Counted from the stretch's first letter, positions 36,158 to 47,381 are shown. The stretch: 64,000 nt of DNA from Affinundibacterium baiyunense (GCF_018139645.1 NZ_JAGSPM010000006.1:124001-188000), one strand, 5' to 3'. Notes: generated by a model from the letters alone, not told the origin. Made by a program: numbers and translations.

Positions 36158-37294
36158 CTAGCTGCGCAAAATATGCATAGGTGCAGATAAAATCTGATCG
36201 CCACTTTTTGCAAAATACCACATGATTGCCACCAGCGCAGCAACGGTCACGAAGTACCAAATGCTGGAAAAGATTTGCCCATAACGATCTAAAGGTAAGA
36301 GGTGGCTTTGATGCCGTAATTTCCACTCCATCGCAATTTCTATCGTGCCTATCAACATAAAGAACGCCAAGAAACTTAAGCCTAAAGTGTAGCTACCAAA
36401 AATACCGATGACCGAGCCAAGTACTAAGGCCACTAAACCAAATTTACCATTCACCGAGAAGCCTATGCTTTTTAGAATATGTCCACCGTCTAAGGGCAAG
36501 ATTGGTAGTAGATTAATTAGATTAATCAGCGCATTAAAATTGGCTAAGCCAGCAAAGAAAATATTCCCAGTGATCCAATACACCAGCATCAACAACAATG
36601 ACAATAGCAAGCCGAACACGGGTCCCATAATTGAGATCGTCACATCTTGCCAACGTGTATTAATTTTATCGTCGGATAATGCCAAGCCACCTAAAAACGG
36701 AATGATATAAATACCTTTAGTTTTCATGCCGAAGTACTTCATCGCACGAATGTGGCCATATTCATGCACCATCCAACAGGCGATTAAAGCGATCGCGAAT
36801 TGAAATGAAAACAGCCAAGAATAAGCGGCCAAACTTGCTCCCGCCAATAAAACCTTAATGATCTTTGCACTTTTGAGTAACTTGAAGCCGAGCGAAAGTA
36901 TTCCAAGCAAGCTCATTTTTTGTGGCGTGCTTACTGGTACAGCAGGTACTTGGCGTTCAATATCGCGTGTGGTTCTTTTCCCTTCGGTGATCAGCTCACT
37001 ATTGATCAGCAGGCGATAGTCGATAGAGAAAGGTTGCCAATGCAGATCGCTTTCTAGTCGAATCAGGAAAGTCTGTTCTAGTGCGGTTTGTGCGGACTCG
37101 GTGTTTTCTGTGGCGCCATTCGCTGGTGTTGGCGTCACGCGAATTTCGAATTCATGCGCCGATAAGCCTTCGTTGTCAGCACTGGCATTTTTTTGTGAGA
37201 CTAAATTATTGTCCCAGAATAATTGCTGCCAGCCAGCTAAGGAGCCTTCTAGTCTGAGTGCCTTGCCCAAACAATCAATATTGAGTAGTTCCAA
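36158..37294 (-). CDS. M50 (site-2 protease family) membrane metalloprotease
   Basis: 378 residues. The zinc site MVHEYGHIRAM and the third ligand motif LPILPLDGGHIL are both intact, with five to six membrane segments between about 160 and 370. The N-terminal ~130 residues are soluble and of unknown function. The arrangement resembles S2P-like intramembrane proteases that work without a PDZ domain. Substrate unknown; no sigma/anti-sigma pair is adjacent. Confidence 0.88.
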   Translation of the reverse strand: MELLNIDCLGKALRLEGSLAGWQQLFWDNNLVSQKNASADNEGLSAHEFEIRVTPTPANGATENTESAQTALEQTFLIRLESDLHWQPFSIDYRLLINSELITEGKRTTRDIERQVPAVPVSTPQKMSLLGILSLGFKLLKSAKIIKVLLAGASLAAYSWLFSFQFAIALIACWMVHEYGHIRAMKYFGMKTKGIYIIPFLGGLALSDDKINTRWQDVTISIMGPVFGLLLSLLLMLVYWITGNIFFAGLANFNALINLINLLPILPLDGGHILKSIGFSVNGKFGLVALVLGSVIGIFGSYTLGLSFLAFFMLIGTIEIAMEWKLRHQSHLLPLDRYGQIFSSIWYFVTVAALVAIMWYFAKSGDQILSAPMHILRS

Positions 37295-37436
37295 TTTGCA
37301 TCCATCTTAAATTCAATCAATAAACGCGAATTCTATTAGAAAATGCTGATACTTTCTGGATTTTCTTTGGCATTTAAGTTGAAGCTCAACGGACGCTAGC
37401 TCGTTGCGGGAGACTTGTGATTTGCTGCGTTGATCT

Positions 37437-37466
37437 GAGCAAAGATGATTTTATTCATCTTTGCTC
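37437..37466. terminator. perfect 12-bp hairpin after the SDR gene
   Basis: GAGCAAAGATGA (37437-37448) pairs perfectly with TCATCTTTGCTC (37455-37466), 21 bp beyond the stop of the minus-strand dehydrogenase gene. There is no T-run on that strand, so efficiency is uncertain. Confidence 0.6.
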
Positions 37467-37487
37467 GATTCAAGATAACGAGGGATT

Positions 37488-38399
37488 TCAGAATTGTTGC
37501 GCGCTCATTGCTACCATGATTTCTTGATGCCCTTGGGCTATTCCGTTGGCAGGAATACTTTGTCCTGCAGGATCAGTTACCTCTGACAAGCGTGCCAATA
37601 AAGTCTCATCCACATTCTCATCACGTCCCAAATAAACGCCTTTGGTTAAGCTGATATGTGCCGCCTCAAAACTGCCTGCGCCCGCGCACAAGATGGTGCG
37701 ATTAGGTGCATCATGTGCTGCGAGTACCAACATCGCTGGCACCACATCGCTAGCTTGAATTGCGTTTAACATTGCTTCTGGATACAGGCCATTGGTCATG
37801 CGGGTCGCTGCGGTTGGTGCTAAGGCATTGACGCGGATGTCGTGTTTAGCACCTTCAATCGACAGTGTTTGCATCAGGCCAACTAAGCCTAATTTTGCTG
37901 CACTGTAATTCGATTGACCGAAATTACCGTACAGACCAGAGGATGAGGTCGTCATCATAATACGGCCATAGTTTTGTGCCGTCATGATAGGCCAAACCGC
38001 TTTGCAGCAATTCACACTGCCCATCAGATGCACTTCGATCACGAGACGGAAATCATCGAGTTCCATTTTGCCAAACGATTTGTCGCGCAAGATGCCGGCG
38101 TTATTGATCAAGATGTCGATGCGCCCCCATTTGTCCATGGTCTCTTGCACCATCGTTTGGATTGCCGCGAAGTCAGTGACAGATGCGCTGTTGGCAATCG
38201 CTTCACCGCCAGCTGCGATAATTTCATCGACTACGGCTTGCGCCGCGCTTGCTGAACCGCCAGTTCCATCACGCGCACCGCCAAGATCATTCACGACGAC
38301 TTTCGCACCGCGTTTGGCTAATGCCAAAGCATGTTCACGACCAAGGCCACCACCAGCACCCGTGACTATCGCAACGCGACCTGAAAAATCTAAGCTCAT
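37488..38399 (-). CDS. SDR-family dehydrogenase (3-hydroxyacyl-CoA type)
   Basis: 303 residues. The NAD(P) site VTGAGGGLGREHALALA, followed by VVVNDLGG, and the LINNAGILRDKSF motif are typical of the SDR domain of peroxisomal-type multifunctional enzyme 2 and its bacterial relatives, which oxidise (3R)-hydroxyacyl-CoA. Catalytic Ser and the YSAAK Tyr-Lys pair are present. C-terminal ~60 residues extend beyond the core fold. Single gene between the M50 protease and recG. The exact substrate is not determined. Confidence 0.85.
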   Translation of the reverse strand: MSLDFSGRVAIVTGAGGGLGREHALALAKRGAKVVVNDLGGARDGTGGSASAAQAVVDEIIAAGGEAIANSASVTDFAAIQTMVQETMDKWGRIDILINNAGILRDKSFGKMELDDFRLVIEVHLMGSVNCCKAVWPIMTAQNYGRIMMTTSSSGLYGNFGQSNYSAAKLGLVGLMQTLSIEGAKHDIRVNALAPTAATRMTNGLYPEAMLNAIQASDVVPAMLVLAAHDAPNRTILCAGAGSFEAAHISLTKGVYLGRDENVDETLLARLSEVTDPAGQSIPANGIAQGHQEIMVAMSAQQF

Positions 38400-38628
38400 G
38401 CAGACTCCTGTTTGATTAAATGCGGTTTGTTAAGTGAAATAAATTTTGCTATGTCGTCATGCGCAATTCTTTCCTTTGTTTTGTTACGGTACAAGGCGAG
38501 AGAATTGTTGGGAAACTTTGTTCAAGGTGCTTAATTTGCCGACGACAGAAGCGATACGATAACTGAAATTGCCTTAGTTGATACTGCAAATTTCCTGAGG
38601 ATTTCGTCTAGCTGATCTGCATCAACCT

Positions 38629-40707
38629 TTAAACCCGCAAAAATTCTTCCCTATGCCCCATCCAGCGTTGCAAATGTGCCTCGACTGTCGGCATATCATT
38701 GGCTAATAATTGGACCGCTAGATTGCGGGCTTTTTCGACGAGATATTGGTCTTTTTCTAAATTCGCAAAACGCAATAATGCTTCGCCAGATTGTCGCGCA
38801 CCGAGAAATTCGCCCGGACCGCGCAATTCCAAATCTTTACGTGCAATTTCAAAGCCATCAGTACTTTCGCGCATGGTCAACAATCTTTGTTTGGCAGTAT
38901 GGCCAAGTGGGCCTTGATATAGCAAAAGACAAACACTGGCAGCCGCGCCACGTCCCACTCGCCCGCGTAATTGATGCAATTGGGATAGCCCGAAACGCTC
39001 TGCATGCTCGATCACCATTAAGCTTGCGTTCGGCACATCGACGCCGACTTCGATCACGGTGGTCGCGACCAACACTTGCACTTCATTACGGGTGAAGGCA
39101 TCCATCACGATTTGCTTTTCGGCGGGCTTGAGTTTGCCGTGCACTAAACCGACACGGCAGTCGGGCAAGGCAGCGCTCAGCATCGCATGGGTATCAGTCG
39201 CCGTTTGTAGTTGTAGCGCTTCGGATTCTTCTATCAGCGGACAAACCCAATACACTTGTTTGCCTTCTTGCGCGGCGGCGTGAACGCGTTCTATCACTTC
39301 CTCACGACGATTTTGATCGACCACGCGCGTGACGATAGGCGTGCGTCCCAGTGGTAATTCATCAATCACTGACACTTCGAGATCGGCGTAGTAGGTCATC
39401 GCCAGCGTGCGCGGAATGGGCGTGGCTGACATCATCAATTGATGGGGGGTTTTACCCGCTTCGGCTTTATTACGGAGCGTCAGCCTTTGCGCTACACCGA
39501 AGCGATGTTGCTCATCGACGATGACTAAACCGAGTTTGGCAAATTGCACGGTGTCTTGAATCAGCGCATGGGTGCCGATTACCAATTGCGCTTCGCCAGA
39601 TGTGATCAGGGCGTTTGCTTGCTCTTTTTCTTTCTTTTTTAAACTACCTGTCAGCCATGCGGTTTTGATCCCCAAGGGTTCTAACCAACCCGCCACTTTG
39701 CGGAAATGTTGTTCCGCTAAGATCTCGGTCGGTGCCATTAAAGCGGCTTGATAGCCACTATCAATCGCTTGTGTGGCGGCGAGTGCAGCCACGATGGTTT
39801 TGCCGCTGCCGACATCACCTTGCAATAATCTTTGCATAGGAAAAGCTTGTTTCAGATCAGCGCGAATTTCTTCCAGCACGCGCTCTTGCGCGCCAGTAAG
39901 TTTGAAGGGTAAGGTCGCTAAAAAAGCCTGAGTCAACGCGCCGACGATGGGCAATGCAGTCGCGCCTTGCGATCTGCGCGAGGCTTGTGCGCGCTTGAGT
40001 GAGAGTTGTTGTGCTAACAGCTCGTCAAATTTCATACGCTCCCAAGCCGGATGTTCGTGTTCCAGTAGTGCATATTGATCGACATCGGCTGGCGGGTTGT
40101 GCAGTAACCTCACTGCGGATTCAAAATCTTGCAATCCGAGTTGTTGCAGTAAAGTAGGGGAAAGCGTGTCGTACCATTGCACTTTGTTGAGCGCACTGGT
40201 GATGGCTTTGCGCAGCATGGTTTGCGAAACACCATCGCCAGCGTGATAAACAGGTGTCAGCGCGGTTGGTAGTGCAGCGCCTTCATTCACCATCTTATAA
40301 GTCGGATGTACCATCTCCGCACCAAAGAAGCCATGTCTTAATTCGCCGCGCGCCCGCACCCGCATCCCGACTGCCATTTGCTTAATTTGACTGCCGTAAA
40401 AATTCAAAAAACGTAACACCACTTGCCCAGTATTGTCGCTAATCGTGACGACTAATTGACGGCGCGGGCGATATTGGATATCACATTCCGTCACTTCGCC
40501 CTCGACTTGTACAGAACTACCACCCCGAAAACCGGCATCACGCATAGAGACAATTTCCGTCTCATCTTCGTAACGCATCGGTAGATGCAAGACGAAATCC
40601 ATGTCAGAACGCAGACCTAGCCTGGCAAATTTCTCTTCCAAGCGCACAGGTTTGGCTGGTGCAGTTTTTTTCTTGCTGGCAGGCTGAATAGGTGCGCTTG
40701 CTGACAT
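38629..40707 (-). CDS. recG: ATP-dependent DNA helicase RecG
   Basis: Branched-DNA translocase that regresses stalled forks. 692 residues, full length. N-terminal wedge/OB domain (about 60-160); helicase core with Walker A LLQGDVGSGKTIVA, motif II VIVDEQHRFGV, ATPIPRTLAM, and the C-terminal TRG region with HQLRGRVGRG and ARKDLELRGPGEFLGARQSG. The N-terminus has a short Lys/Pro-rich tail before RLEEKFARLG. Divergent from queA, with a paired palindromic repeat in between. Confidence 0.96.
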   Translation of the reverse strand: MSASAPIQPASKKKTAPAKPVRLEEKFARLGLRSDMDFVLHLPMRYEDETEIVSMRDAGFRGGSSVQVEGEVTECDIQYRPRRQLVVTISDNTGQVVLRFLNFYGSQIKQMAVGMRVRARGELRHGFFGAEMVHPTYKMVNEGAALPTALTPVYHAGDGVSQTMLRKAITSALNKVQWYDTLSPTLLQQLGLQDFESAVRLLHNPPADVDQYALLEHEHPAWERMKFDELLAQQLSLKRAQASRRSQGATALPIVGALTQAFLATLPFKLTGAQERVLEEIRADLKQAFPMQRLLQGDVGSGKTIVAALAATQAIDSGYQAALMAPTEILAEQHFRKVAGWLEPLGIKTAWLTGSLKKKEKEQANALITSGEAQLVIGTHALIQDTVQFAKLGLVIVDEQHRFGVAQRLTLRNKAEAGKTPHQLMMSATPIPRTLAMTYYADLEVSVIDELPLGRTPIVTRVVDQNRREEVIERVHAAAQEGKQVYWVCPLIEESEALQLQTATDTHAMLSAALPDCRVGLVHGKLKPAEKQIVMDAFTRNEVQVLVATTVIEVGVDVPNASLMVIEHAERFGLSQLHQLRGRVGRGAAASVCLLLYQGPLGHTAKQRLLTMRESTDGFEIARKDLELRGPGEFLGARQSGEALLRFANLEKDQYLVEKARNLAVQLLANDMPTVEAHLQRWMGHREEFLRV

Positions 40708-40801
40708 AGGGTAAAATGGCGGGTTGGTCTGAAACGAAATGGTGTTGATTCTACTGGTTTTTTATACAGTAATGGGAATTTTTCGTAGAGCAGGTGCAGT
40801 T

Positions 40802-40966
40802 CCCTCTCCCGCAAGCGGGAGAGGGCTAGGATGAGGGTGGTTCAGAAACTGCATGGCGTCTAGTTGCACATAATGTAGAGATTCTGAGAGCGCATTCTTA
40901 CAATTTGGCGTGACGCGTTCTCAATTGCCCTCATCCCCGACCCTTCTCCCGCTTGCGGGAGAAGGG
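40802..40966. repeat. paired REP-like palindromes between recG and queA
   Basis: Two GC-rich hairpins in inverted orientation: CCCTCTCCCGC/GCGGGAGAGGG (40802-40825) and CCCTTCTCCCGC/GCGGGAGAAGGG (40941-40966). Inner segments GGATGAGGG (40829) and CCCTCATCC (40928) are also complementary, so the 165-bp unit can fold as a whole. Similar CCCTCTCCCGC palindromes are widespread in proteobacterial intergenic DNA. The rest of the 372-bp recG-queA gap shows nothing else clear. Confidence 0.85.
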
Positions 40967-41079
40967 AGTTTAAACGACGATTTGCGACAATTTGTATTTG
41001 GTCGAAGTGTAGGCGCGCTGTGGATGAACTCATGCGGCATACGCTGCGGACAAGAAGTAGTTTTTATTTTGGTGTAATT

Positions 41080-42123
41080 ATGTACTCACTCAGTGATTTT
41101 GATTTTGAACTCCCTCCCGAGCTGATTGCGCAAACGGCTTTGCTGGATCGTACTGCGTCGCGCCTGTTGCACGTGAGTGATACAGGCATTGTGGATCGTC
41201 AATTTGCCGATATCGTGGAGCAACTCGATGCGGGCGATTTATTGGTATTTAACGATACCCGCGTTTTGAAAGCGCGTTTTTTTGGTGCGAAAGAAACCGG
41301 CGGCAAAGTGGAGATGTTGGTCGAACGCGTAATTAAGAACACCGCAGATGAACATATCGTACACGTCCAATTACGCGCCTCAAAATCGCCGCTGGCTGGC
41401 AGCAAGATTCGTTTGGCAGACGCCTTCGACGTGACAGTCGGCGAACGCGCCGGAGAATTTTTTACCCTACATTTTCCAGGTGATGTGTTTGAGCTCATCG
41501 AGAAATATGGTCGTCTGCCACTGCCGCCGTATATCAATCACGAAGCCGATGATTTTGATGAACATCGCTATCAAACTGTGTACTCACGCGTGCCGGGCGC
41601 AGTCGCTGCACCGACTGCGGGCTTGCATTTTGATGAAGCACTTTTAGAAAAATGTAAAGCCAAAGGCATACAGCTCGCCTTCGTCACTTTGCATGTAGGC
41701 GCTGGCACTTTCCAACCTGTGCGTACCGAAGACCTAAGTAAACACGACATGCATAGCGAGTGGTACACGGTACCTGAAGAGACAGTCGCGGCAGTGCGTG
41801 CGACTAAAGCAGCAGGCAAAAACGTGATCTGCGTTGGCACTACAAGTATGCGAGCGATAGAATCGGCTTCACAAACTGGTGAATTGGTCGCAGGCAGTGG
41901 CGATACGCGTCTCTTCATTACGCCAGGATATTTCTTCAAAACAGTAGATCGTTTGATTACGAATTTCCACTTACCAAAATCAACATTAATGATGCTAGTC
42001 TCAGCATTTGCAGGTTACGATGCGATACGTGAAGCCTACGCGCATGCGATCGCGCAGAAGTATCGTTTCTTTAGTTATGGTGATGCGATGTTATTAACGA
42101 ATCGCTCAGGTGCACACCAATAA
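41080..42123 (+). CDS. queA: S-adenosylmethionine:tRNA ribosyltransferase-isomerase QueA
   Basis: Adds the epoxycyclopentane unit to preQ1-tRNA, making epoxyqueuosine. 347 residues from the ATG at 41080, starting [18 protein letters not shown], the standard QueA start; the frame is open 60 bases further upstream. Characteristic [39 protein letters not shown] and [16 protein letters not shown]. Next gene is tgt, the preceding step in the same pathway, 221 bp downstream. Confidence 0.96.
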   Translation: MYSLSDFDFELPPELIAQTALLDRTASRLLHVSDTGIVDRQFADIVEQLDAGDLLVFNDTRVLKARFFGAKETGGKVEMLVERVIKNTADEHIVHVQLRASKSPLAGSKIRLADAFDVTVGERAGEFFTLHFPGDVFELIEKYGRLPLPPYINHEADDFDEHRYQTVYSRVPGAVAAPTAGLHFDEALLEKCKAKGIQLAFVTLHVGAGTFQPVRTEDLSKHDMHSEWYTVPEETVAAVRATKAAGKNVICVGTTSMRAIESASQTGELVAGSGDTRLFITPGYFFKTVDRLITNFHLPKSTLMMLVSAFAGYDAIREAYAHAIAQKYRFFSYGDAMLLTNRSGAHQ

Positions 42124-42134
42124 ATCCAATCTCA

Positions 42135-42230
42135 GGGCGCATTACGGCGTCGCCAATGCGCGCAATACCGACGTATTGCTGTACTTGGCGCCTTGTACTG
42201 CATCCCTGATATTGAATTTCTAGATGTGCA
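42135..42230. repeat. dispersed ~90-bp hairpin repeat, copy B (before tgt)
   Basis: Second copy of the element at 5416-5511, on the same strand and also directly upstream of a gene start region. Central GCAATAC-CGAC-GTATTGC at 42162-42179; the outer arms here are GCCAA/TTGGC. Ends of both copies agree (GGGCGCATT at left, TTCTAG near the right). Confidence 0.8.
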
Positions 42231-42305
42231 CGGTGTAATAAAGCGGAGGACAGAAAATAATTAAGAAACTCTGCGATCTCTGCGCCTCTGTGGTTAAGCT
42301 TTTAA

Positions 42306-43478
<1,173 letters not shown>

Positions 43479-43527
43479 TTAGGCTCAAAACTTTATAAGT
43501 TCATACTGAAAATATCAGCCAACATCG

Positions 43528-43568
43528 GATTCTTGAGGCAAATTGTTATCAATTTGCCTTCAAGAATC
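43528..43568. other. long hairpin between tgt and yajC
   Basis: The arms 43528-43544 (GATTCTTGAGGCAAATT) and 43551-43568 pair along 17 bases with a single bulge around loop GTTATC. It is not followed by a T-run, so it may be an RNA-processing or stability element, or a diverged repeat. It sits 50 bp after the tgt stop. Confidence 0.6.
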
Positions 43569-43773
43569 GTTTGCACAACAAGTTTTCGCTTTGCTGGAAT
43601 GAATTGGCAGAATCTAGCGAAGCAAGTGCTAGAATGTTGCGCTTTGTTGCTAGGCATGAAAAATGCTGAACATTTTGGCAAAAATATTGTAGGGCTTTAA
43701 ATCTTCAACATTGCCCCAAGATGCGTGCAAGTCTCTGATTTGTTTTAAAAAATTTATTCAATGGAGTTTTATC

Positions 43774-44091
43774 GTGTTTATTTCTAATGCTTACGCTCAA
43801 GCTGCTGGTGCAGCGCCAGAATCTTCTTTGATGAGCTTTTTGCCTATCATTTTGATGTTCGTGGTGTTGTACTTTGTCATGATCCGCCCGCAAATGAAGC
43901 GTCAAAAAGAACAAAAAGCTATGTTGGATGCTTTGGCGAAGGGTGATGAAGTGATTACAGCTGGTGGTATCGCTGGCAAAGTAACGAAAGTTGCGGATGC
44001 ATTTGTTTCCGTAGAAATTAGTAATGGCGTTGAAATGCAAGTTCAAAAAAGCGCAGTGACGACATTGTTACCAAAAGGCACGCTGAAATAA
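43774..44091 (+). CDS. yajC: Sec translocon accessory protein YajC
   Basis: Small inner-membrane subunit of the SecDF-YajC complex that helps protein export. 105 residues starting at a GTG (VFISNAYAQAAGAAPESS), chosen because GGAG lies 7 bases before it; the frame extends upstream to 43711 without family similarity. One membrane segment (about 20-40: FLPIILMFVVLYFVMIRP) followed by the conserved cytoplasmic KGDEVITAGGIAGKV. A terminator-like hairpin separates it from secD. Confidence 0.93.
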   Translation: MFISNAYAQAAGAAPESSLMSFLPIILMFVVLYFVMIRPQMKRQKEQKAMLDALAKGDEVITAGGIAGKVTKVADAFVSVEISNGVEMQVQKSAVTTLLPKGTLK

Positions 44092-44108
44092 ATCAGCGAT
44101 CTTCGCAA

Positions 44109-44145
44109 CAGGGGCAAAACGCATCGCTTTGCCCCTGATTTATTT
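44109..44145 (+). terminator. terminator-like hairpin between yajC and secD
   Basis: CAGGGGCAAA (44109-44118) pairs perfectly with TTTGCCCCTG (44128-44137), followed by ATTTATTTT. Because yajC and secD act together, this is likely a partial terminator that lowers secDF expression. Confidence 0.75.
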
Positions 44146-44195
44146 TAGTTTCTGAGTTTTACGTAGTTTGTGTAGTTCTTTTTCTTGAATCCGCT

Positions 44196-46064
44196 ATGAA
44201 TCGTTATCCTCTCTGGAAGTACATCGTCATTTTGATCTCCTTGGTCTTTGGCGCTTTGTATGCTGCACCGAATTTCTTCGGTGATTCCCCTGCCGTGCAA
44301 ATTAATAGTGCTAAAGCGACTATCAAAGTCGACGAAAGTATGATTACCCGAGTTGAACAGGTGTTGAAAGAAGCGGGTATCAGTTCAACTGGTTACTCCT
44401 TTGATTACAACGGAATTCAAGGTTCGATTCGCGCGCGTTTCGCAACGACCGATGCGCAGTTCAAAGCGAAAGCTGCATTGGAAAAAGGTTTGAATGTAGA
44501 TCCTAGTGATCCTGTGTATACCGTAGCATTGAATCTGCTACCGAATACGCCAGAATGGATGCAGAAGTTACACGCTTTCCCTATGTACTTAGGTTTGGAC
44601 TTGCGCGGTGGCGTGCATTTCTTGATGAAAGTCGATACTTCAGCCGTACTGAATAATCGTTTGAATAGTTTGCAGTCTAGTTTGCGTAGTACGCTGAAAG
44701 ACAAAGAAATTCGTCACGCTGGTATTTCACGCGATGCCTCATCGGTGACGGTAAAGTTCCGTGATGCAGAAACGCGTGCTAAGGCACGTGACATTATTGC
44801 GCGTCAAATGAACGATGTGAATATGCTCGATAGTGTGGTGACGGCTGACAATAGCGACATCGCTATCAAAGTGACGATCAAGCCAGATGCATTGACTAAT
44901 TTAATGAATGAAGGCGTGAAGCAAAATATTTCTGCCTTGTCGAAACGTGTAAATGAAATTGGTGTAGCAGAACCGATTATTCAGCAACAAGGCGCAGATC
45001 GTATCGTGGTGCAATTGCCTGGTGTGCAAGACGTTGCGCGTGCCAAATCAATTATTGGTCGTACTGCGACTTTAGAAGTGCGCTTGGTTGATGAAAGCGT
45101 GATCGGTCTTGTTGATGAAAATACGGCAGTGCCATTTGGTTCCGAGATGTTTAAAGTTGGCCGTGGTGGTCCAGCGATTCTGTACAAAGAGCCGATTGTT
45201 ACCGGTGATGCGATTACTGGCGCACAAGCGAGCTTTGATGAAAATCAGCAACCAGCAGTTAGTATCGATTTGAATTCTGAAGGCGGTCGTCGTATGACTG
45301 AGGCAACTCGCCCCAATGTTGGTAAACGCATGGCCTTTGTTTTGTTTGAAAAAGGTAAAGGCGAGTTGTTACAAGTGGCGACGATTCAGGATGTACTTGG
45401 CAGCAAATTCCGCACTACTGGCATGCGCTCAACCAATGAGGCAAATGAGTTAGCTTTGTTATTGCGCTCAGGTGCATTAGCGGCGCCGATGGAAGTGATT
45501 GAAGAACGTACGATCGGTGCGCAATTGGGTGCAGAAAATATCACTAAAGGTATTCATTCCACGATGTATGGTTTTGCCGCGATCGCCGTGTTTATGATTG
45601 TGTACTACATGGTATTCGGATTCTTTAGTGTGTTCGCATTGGGCGTCAATTTATTATTATTGGTCGGTATTTTGTCGGTGATGCAAGCGACCTTGACTTT
45701 GCCAGGTATGGCGGCGATTGCCTTGGCACTCGGTATGGCGATTGACGCTAACGTATTGATTAATGAGCGGATTCGAGAAGAACTACGTGCGGGCAATTCG
45801 CCACAGCATGCGATCTTGCAAGGTTTTGATCGTGCTTGGGCAACGATTCTTGATTCGAACGTGACTACCTTGATTGCTGGTTTGGCTTTATTGTTATTTG
45901 GTTCAGGCCCAATTAAAGCGTTTGCGATTGTGCATTGCTTAGGTATTTTGACTTCGATTTTCTCCGCGGTATTTGTGATGCGCGGTGTAGTGAATCTTTG
46001 GTATGGCCGTAAGAAGAAATTGACTTCGATTTCAATTGGTCAAATTTGGAAGCCTACTGAGTAA
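44196..46064 (+). CDS. secD: protein translocase subunit SecD
   Basis: Inner-membrane RND-family subunit that uses the proton gradient to pull exported proteins into the periplasm. 622 residues: first membrane segment (about 7-25), a large periplasmic domain (P1 with LGLDLRGGVHFLMKVD near 125-145), then five C-terminal membrane segments with ALGMAIDANVLINERIREEL, where the aspartate is needed for proton use. Full length, followed by secF after 66 bp. Confidence 0.97.
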   Translation: MNRYPLWKYIVILISLVFGALYAAPNFFGDSPAVQINSAKATIKVDESMITRVEQVLKEAGISSTGYSFDYNGIQGSIRARFATTDAQFKAKAALEKGLNVDPSDPVYTVALNLLPNTPEWMQKLHAFPMYLGLDLRGGVHFLMKVDTSAVLNNRLNSLQSSLRSTLKDKEIRHAGISRDASSVTVKFRDAETRAKARDIIARQMNDVNMLDSVVTADNSDIAIKVTIKPDALTNLMNEGVKQNISALSKRVNEIGVAEPIIQQQGADRIVVQLPGVQDVARAKSIIGRTATLEVRLVDESVIGLVDENTAVPFGSEMFKVGRGGPAILYKEPIVTGDAITGAQASFDENQQPAVSIDLNSEGGRRMTEATRPNVGKRMAFVLFEKGKGELLQVATIQDVLGSKFRTTGMRSTNEANELALLLRSGALAAPMEVIEERTIGAQLGAENITKGIHSTMYGFAAIAVFMIVYYMVFGFFSVFALGVNLLLLVGILSVMQATLTLPGMAAIALALGMAIDANVLINERIREELRAGNSPQHAILQGFDRAWATILDSNVTTLIAGLALLLFGSGPIKAFAIVHCLGILTSIFSAVFVMRGVVNLWYGRKKKLTSISIGQIWKPTE

Positions 46065-46130
46065 TTTCAATTTGAAAAAAATTGCATACACAGTACTTAG
46101 TCAATTAAGAAAAAGATTTAGGAATTTATC

Positions 46131-47108
46131 ATGGAATTATTCCGTATTAAACGCGACATACCTTTCATGCGCCATGCGCTGATTTTTAATGTCATCTCAG
46201 CAGTTACTTTTGTTGCCGCAGTATTTTTCTTGCTAACCCGTGGTTTGCATTTATCCGTTGAGTTCACCGGCGGTACCTCAATGGAGGTGAGCTATAGTCA
46301 AGCTGCTGATACGACAAAAATTAGTGAGACGATTAAAGCACTTGGTTTGAGTGAAGTTGTAGTGCAAACTTTTGGTAAGGCACAAGATGTGGTGATACGT
46401 ATGCCATTACCAAAAGTTGCCGAAGGCGCAGCCAAGCCGACCGAAAAAGAACTGAATGCGATGATTACTGCGCAAAACGAGCGCGTCTTAAATGCACTGA
46501 AAGTTGATCATCCAGATGTCAAACTGCAAAGAACCGCCTTGGTTGGCGCACAAGTTGGGGATGAATTGGCACATGATGGTGTGATGGCATTGTTGTTTGT
46601 GATCGTCGGCGTGATGGCGTATTTGGCAATTCGCTTTGAGTGGAAATACTCGGTGTCAGCGATTATCGCGAACTTGCATGACGTGGTGATTATTCTTGGT
46701 TTCTTCGCCTTCTTCCAGTGGGAGTTCGACCTTGCTGTATTGGCAGCGGTGTTGGCGGTGTTGGGTTATTCCGTCAACGAATCCGTAGTTATTTTCGATC
46801 GTATTCGTGAAAACTTCTTGAAGATGCGTAAAGCAACGGTAACAGAAGTGATCGATAACGCGATTACCAGCACGATTTCTCGTACCATCATCACGCACGG
46901 TTCTACGCAGATGATGGTGTTGTCGATGTTGCTTTTTGGTGGCCCAACTTTGGCGGGCTTTGCCAAAGCGTTGACGATTGGTATTTGCTTTGGTATTTAC
47001 TCATCCGTTTTCGTCGCTGCGGCAATCGCGATGTGGTTAGGTGTTAAACGCGAAGACTTGATCAAGCCAGTGAAAGAAAAAGACGAGACTGATGGCGCAG
47101 TTGTGTAA
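46131..47108 (+). CDS. secF: protein translocase subunit SecF
   Basis: Partner of SecD. 325 residues, six membrane segments. Typical SVEFTGGTSMEVSY after the first membrane segment, then AIRFEWKYSVSAIIANLHDVVII and YSVNESVVIFDRIRENFLKM. TAGGA lies before the ATG. Ends the queA-tgt-yajC-secD-secF run, closed by a terminator. Confidence 0.97.
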   Translation: MELFRIKRDIPFMRHALIFNVISAVTFVAAVFFLLTRGLHLSVEFTGGTSMEVSYSQAADTTKISETIKALGLSEVVVQTFGKAQDVVIRMPLPKVAEGAAKPTEKELNAMITAQNERVLNALKVDHPDVKLQRTALVGAQVGDELAHDGVMALLFVIVGVMAYLAIRFEWKYSVSAIIANLHDVVIILGFFAFFQWEFDLAVLAAVLAVLGYSVNESVVIFDRIRENFLKMRKATVTEVIDNAITSTISRTIITHGSTQMMVLSMLLFGGPTLAGFAKALTIGICFGIYSSVFVAAAIAMWLGVKREDLIKPVKEKDETDGAVV

Positions 47109-47177
47109 ATTGCCGAATTAGCATGTAGATCTTTAAATTGATCGCGTCGTTTTGGTAACAAAACGTATAAAAGAACA

Positions 47178-47206
47178 AAGCCAGCCTTAGTGCTGGCTTT
47201 TTCTTT
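47178..47206 (+). terminator. rho-independent terminator after secF
   Basis: AAAGCCAGC (47178-47186) pairs with GCTGGCTTT (47193-47201), followed by more T. It closes the secDF operon. Confidence 0.88.
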
Positions 47207-47381
47207 GTTAAGATTCTGTACATCAAACAATCTCCGTATTTCGTTTGCAGAAAACTTGCTCAGTTTGTCTTGAATTAGTGTGTTGTCTGAACCGAAATAA
47301 TTTGCACCCAATTTACAATGCGTTACAGAACTTTCTCTGTATCAATTGTCTAAGGTGCTTCGATCTGAAAATCAAATCAAC

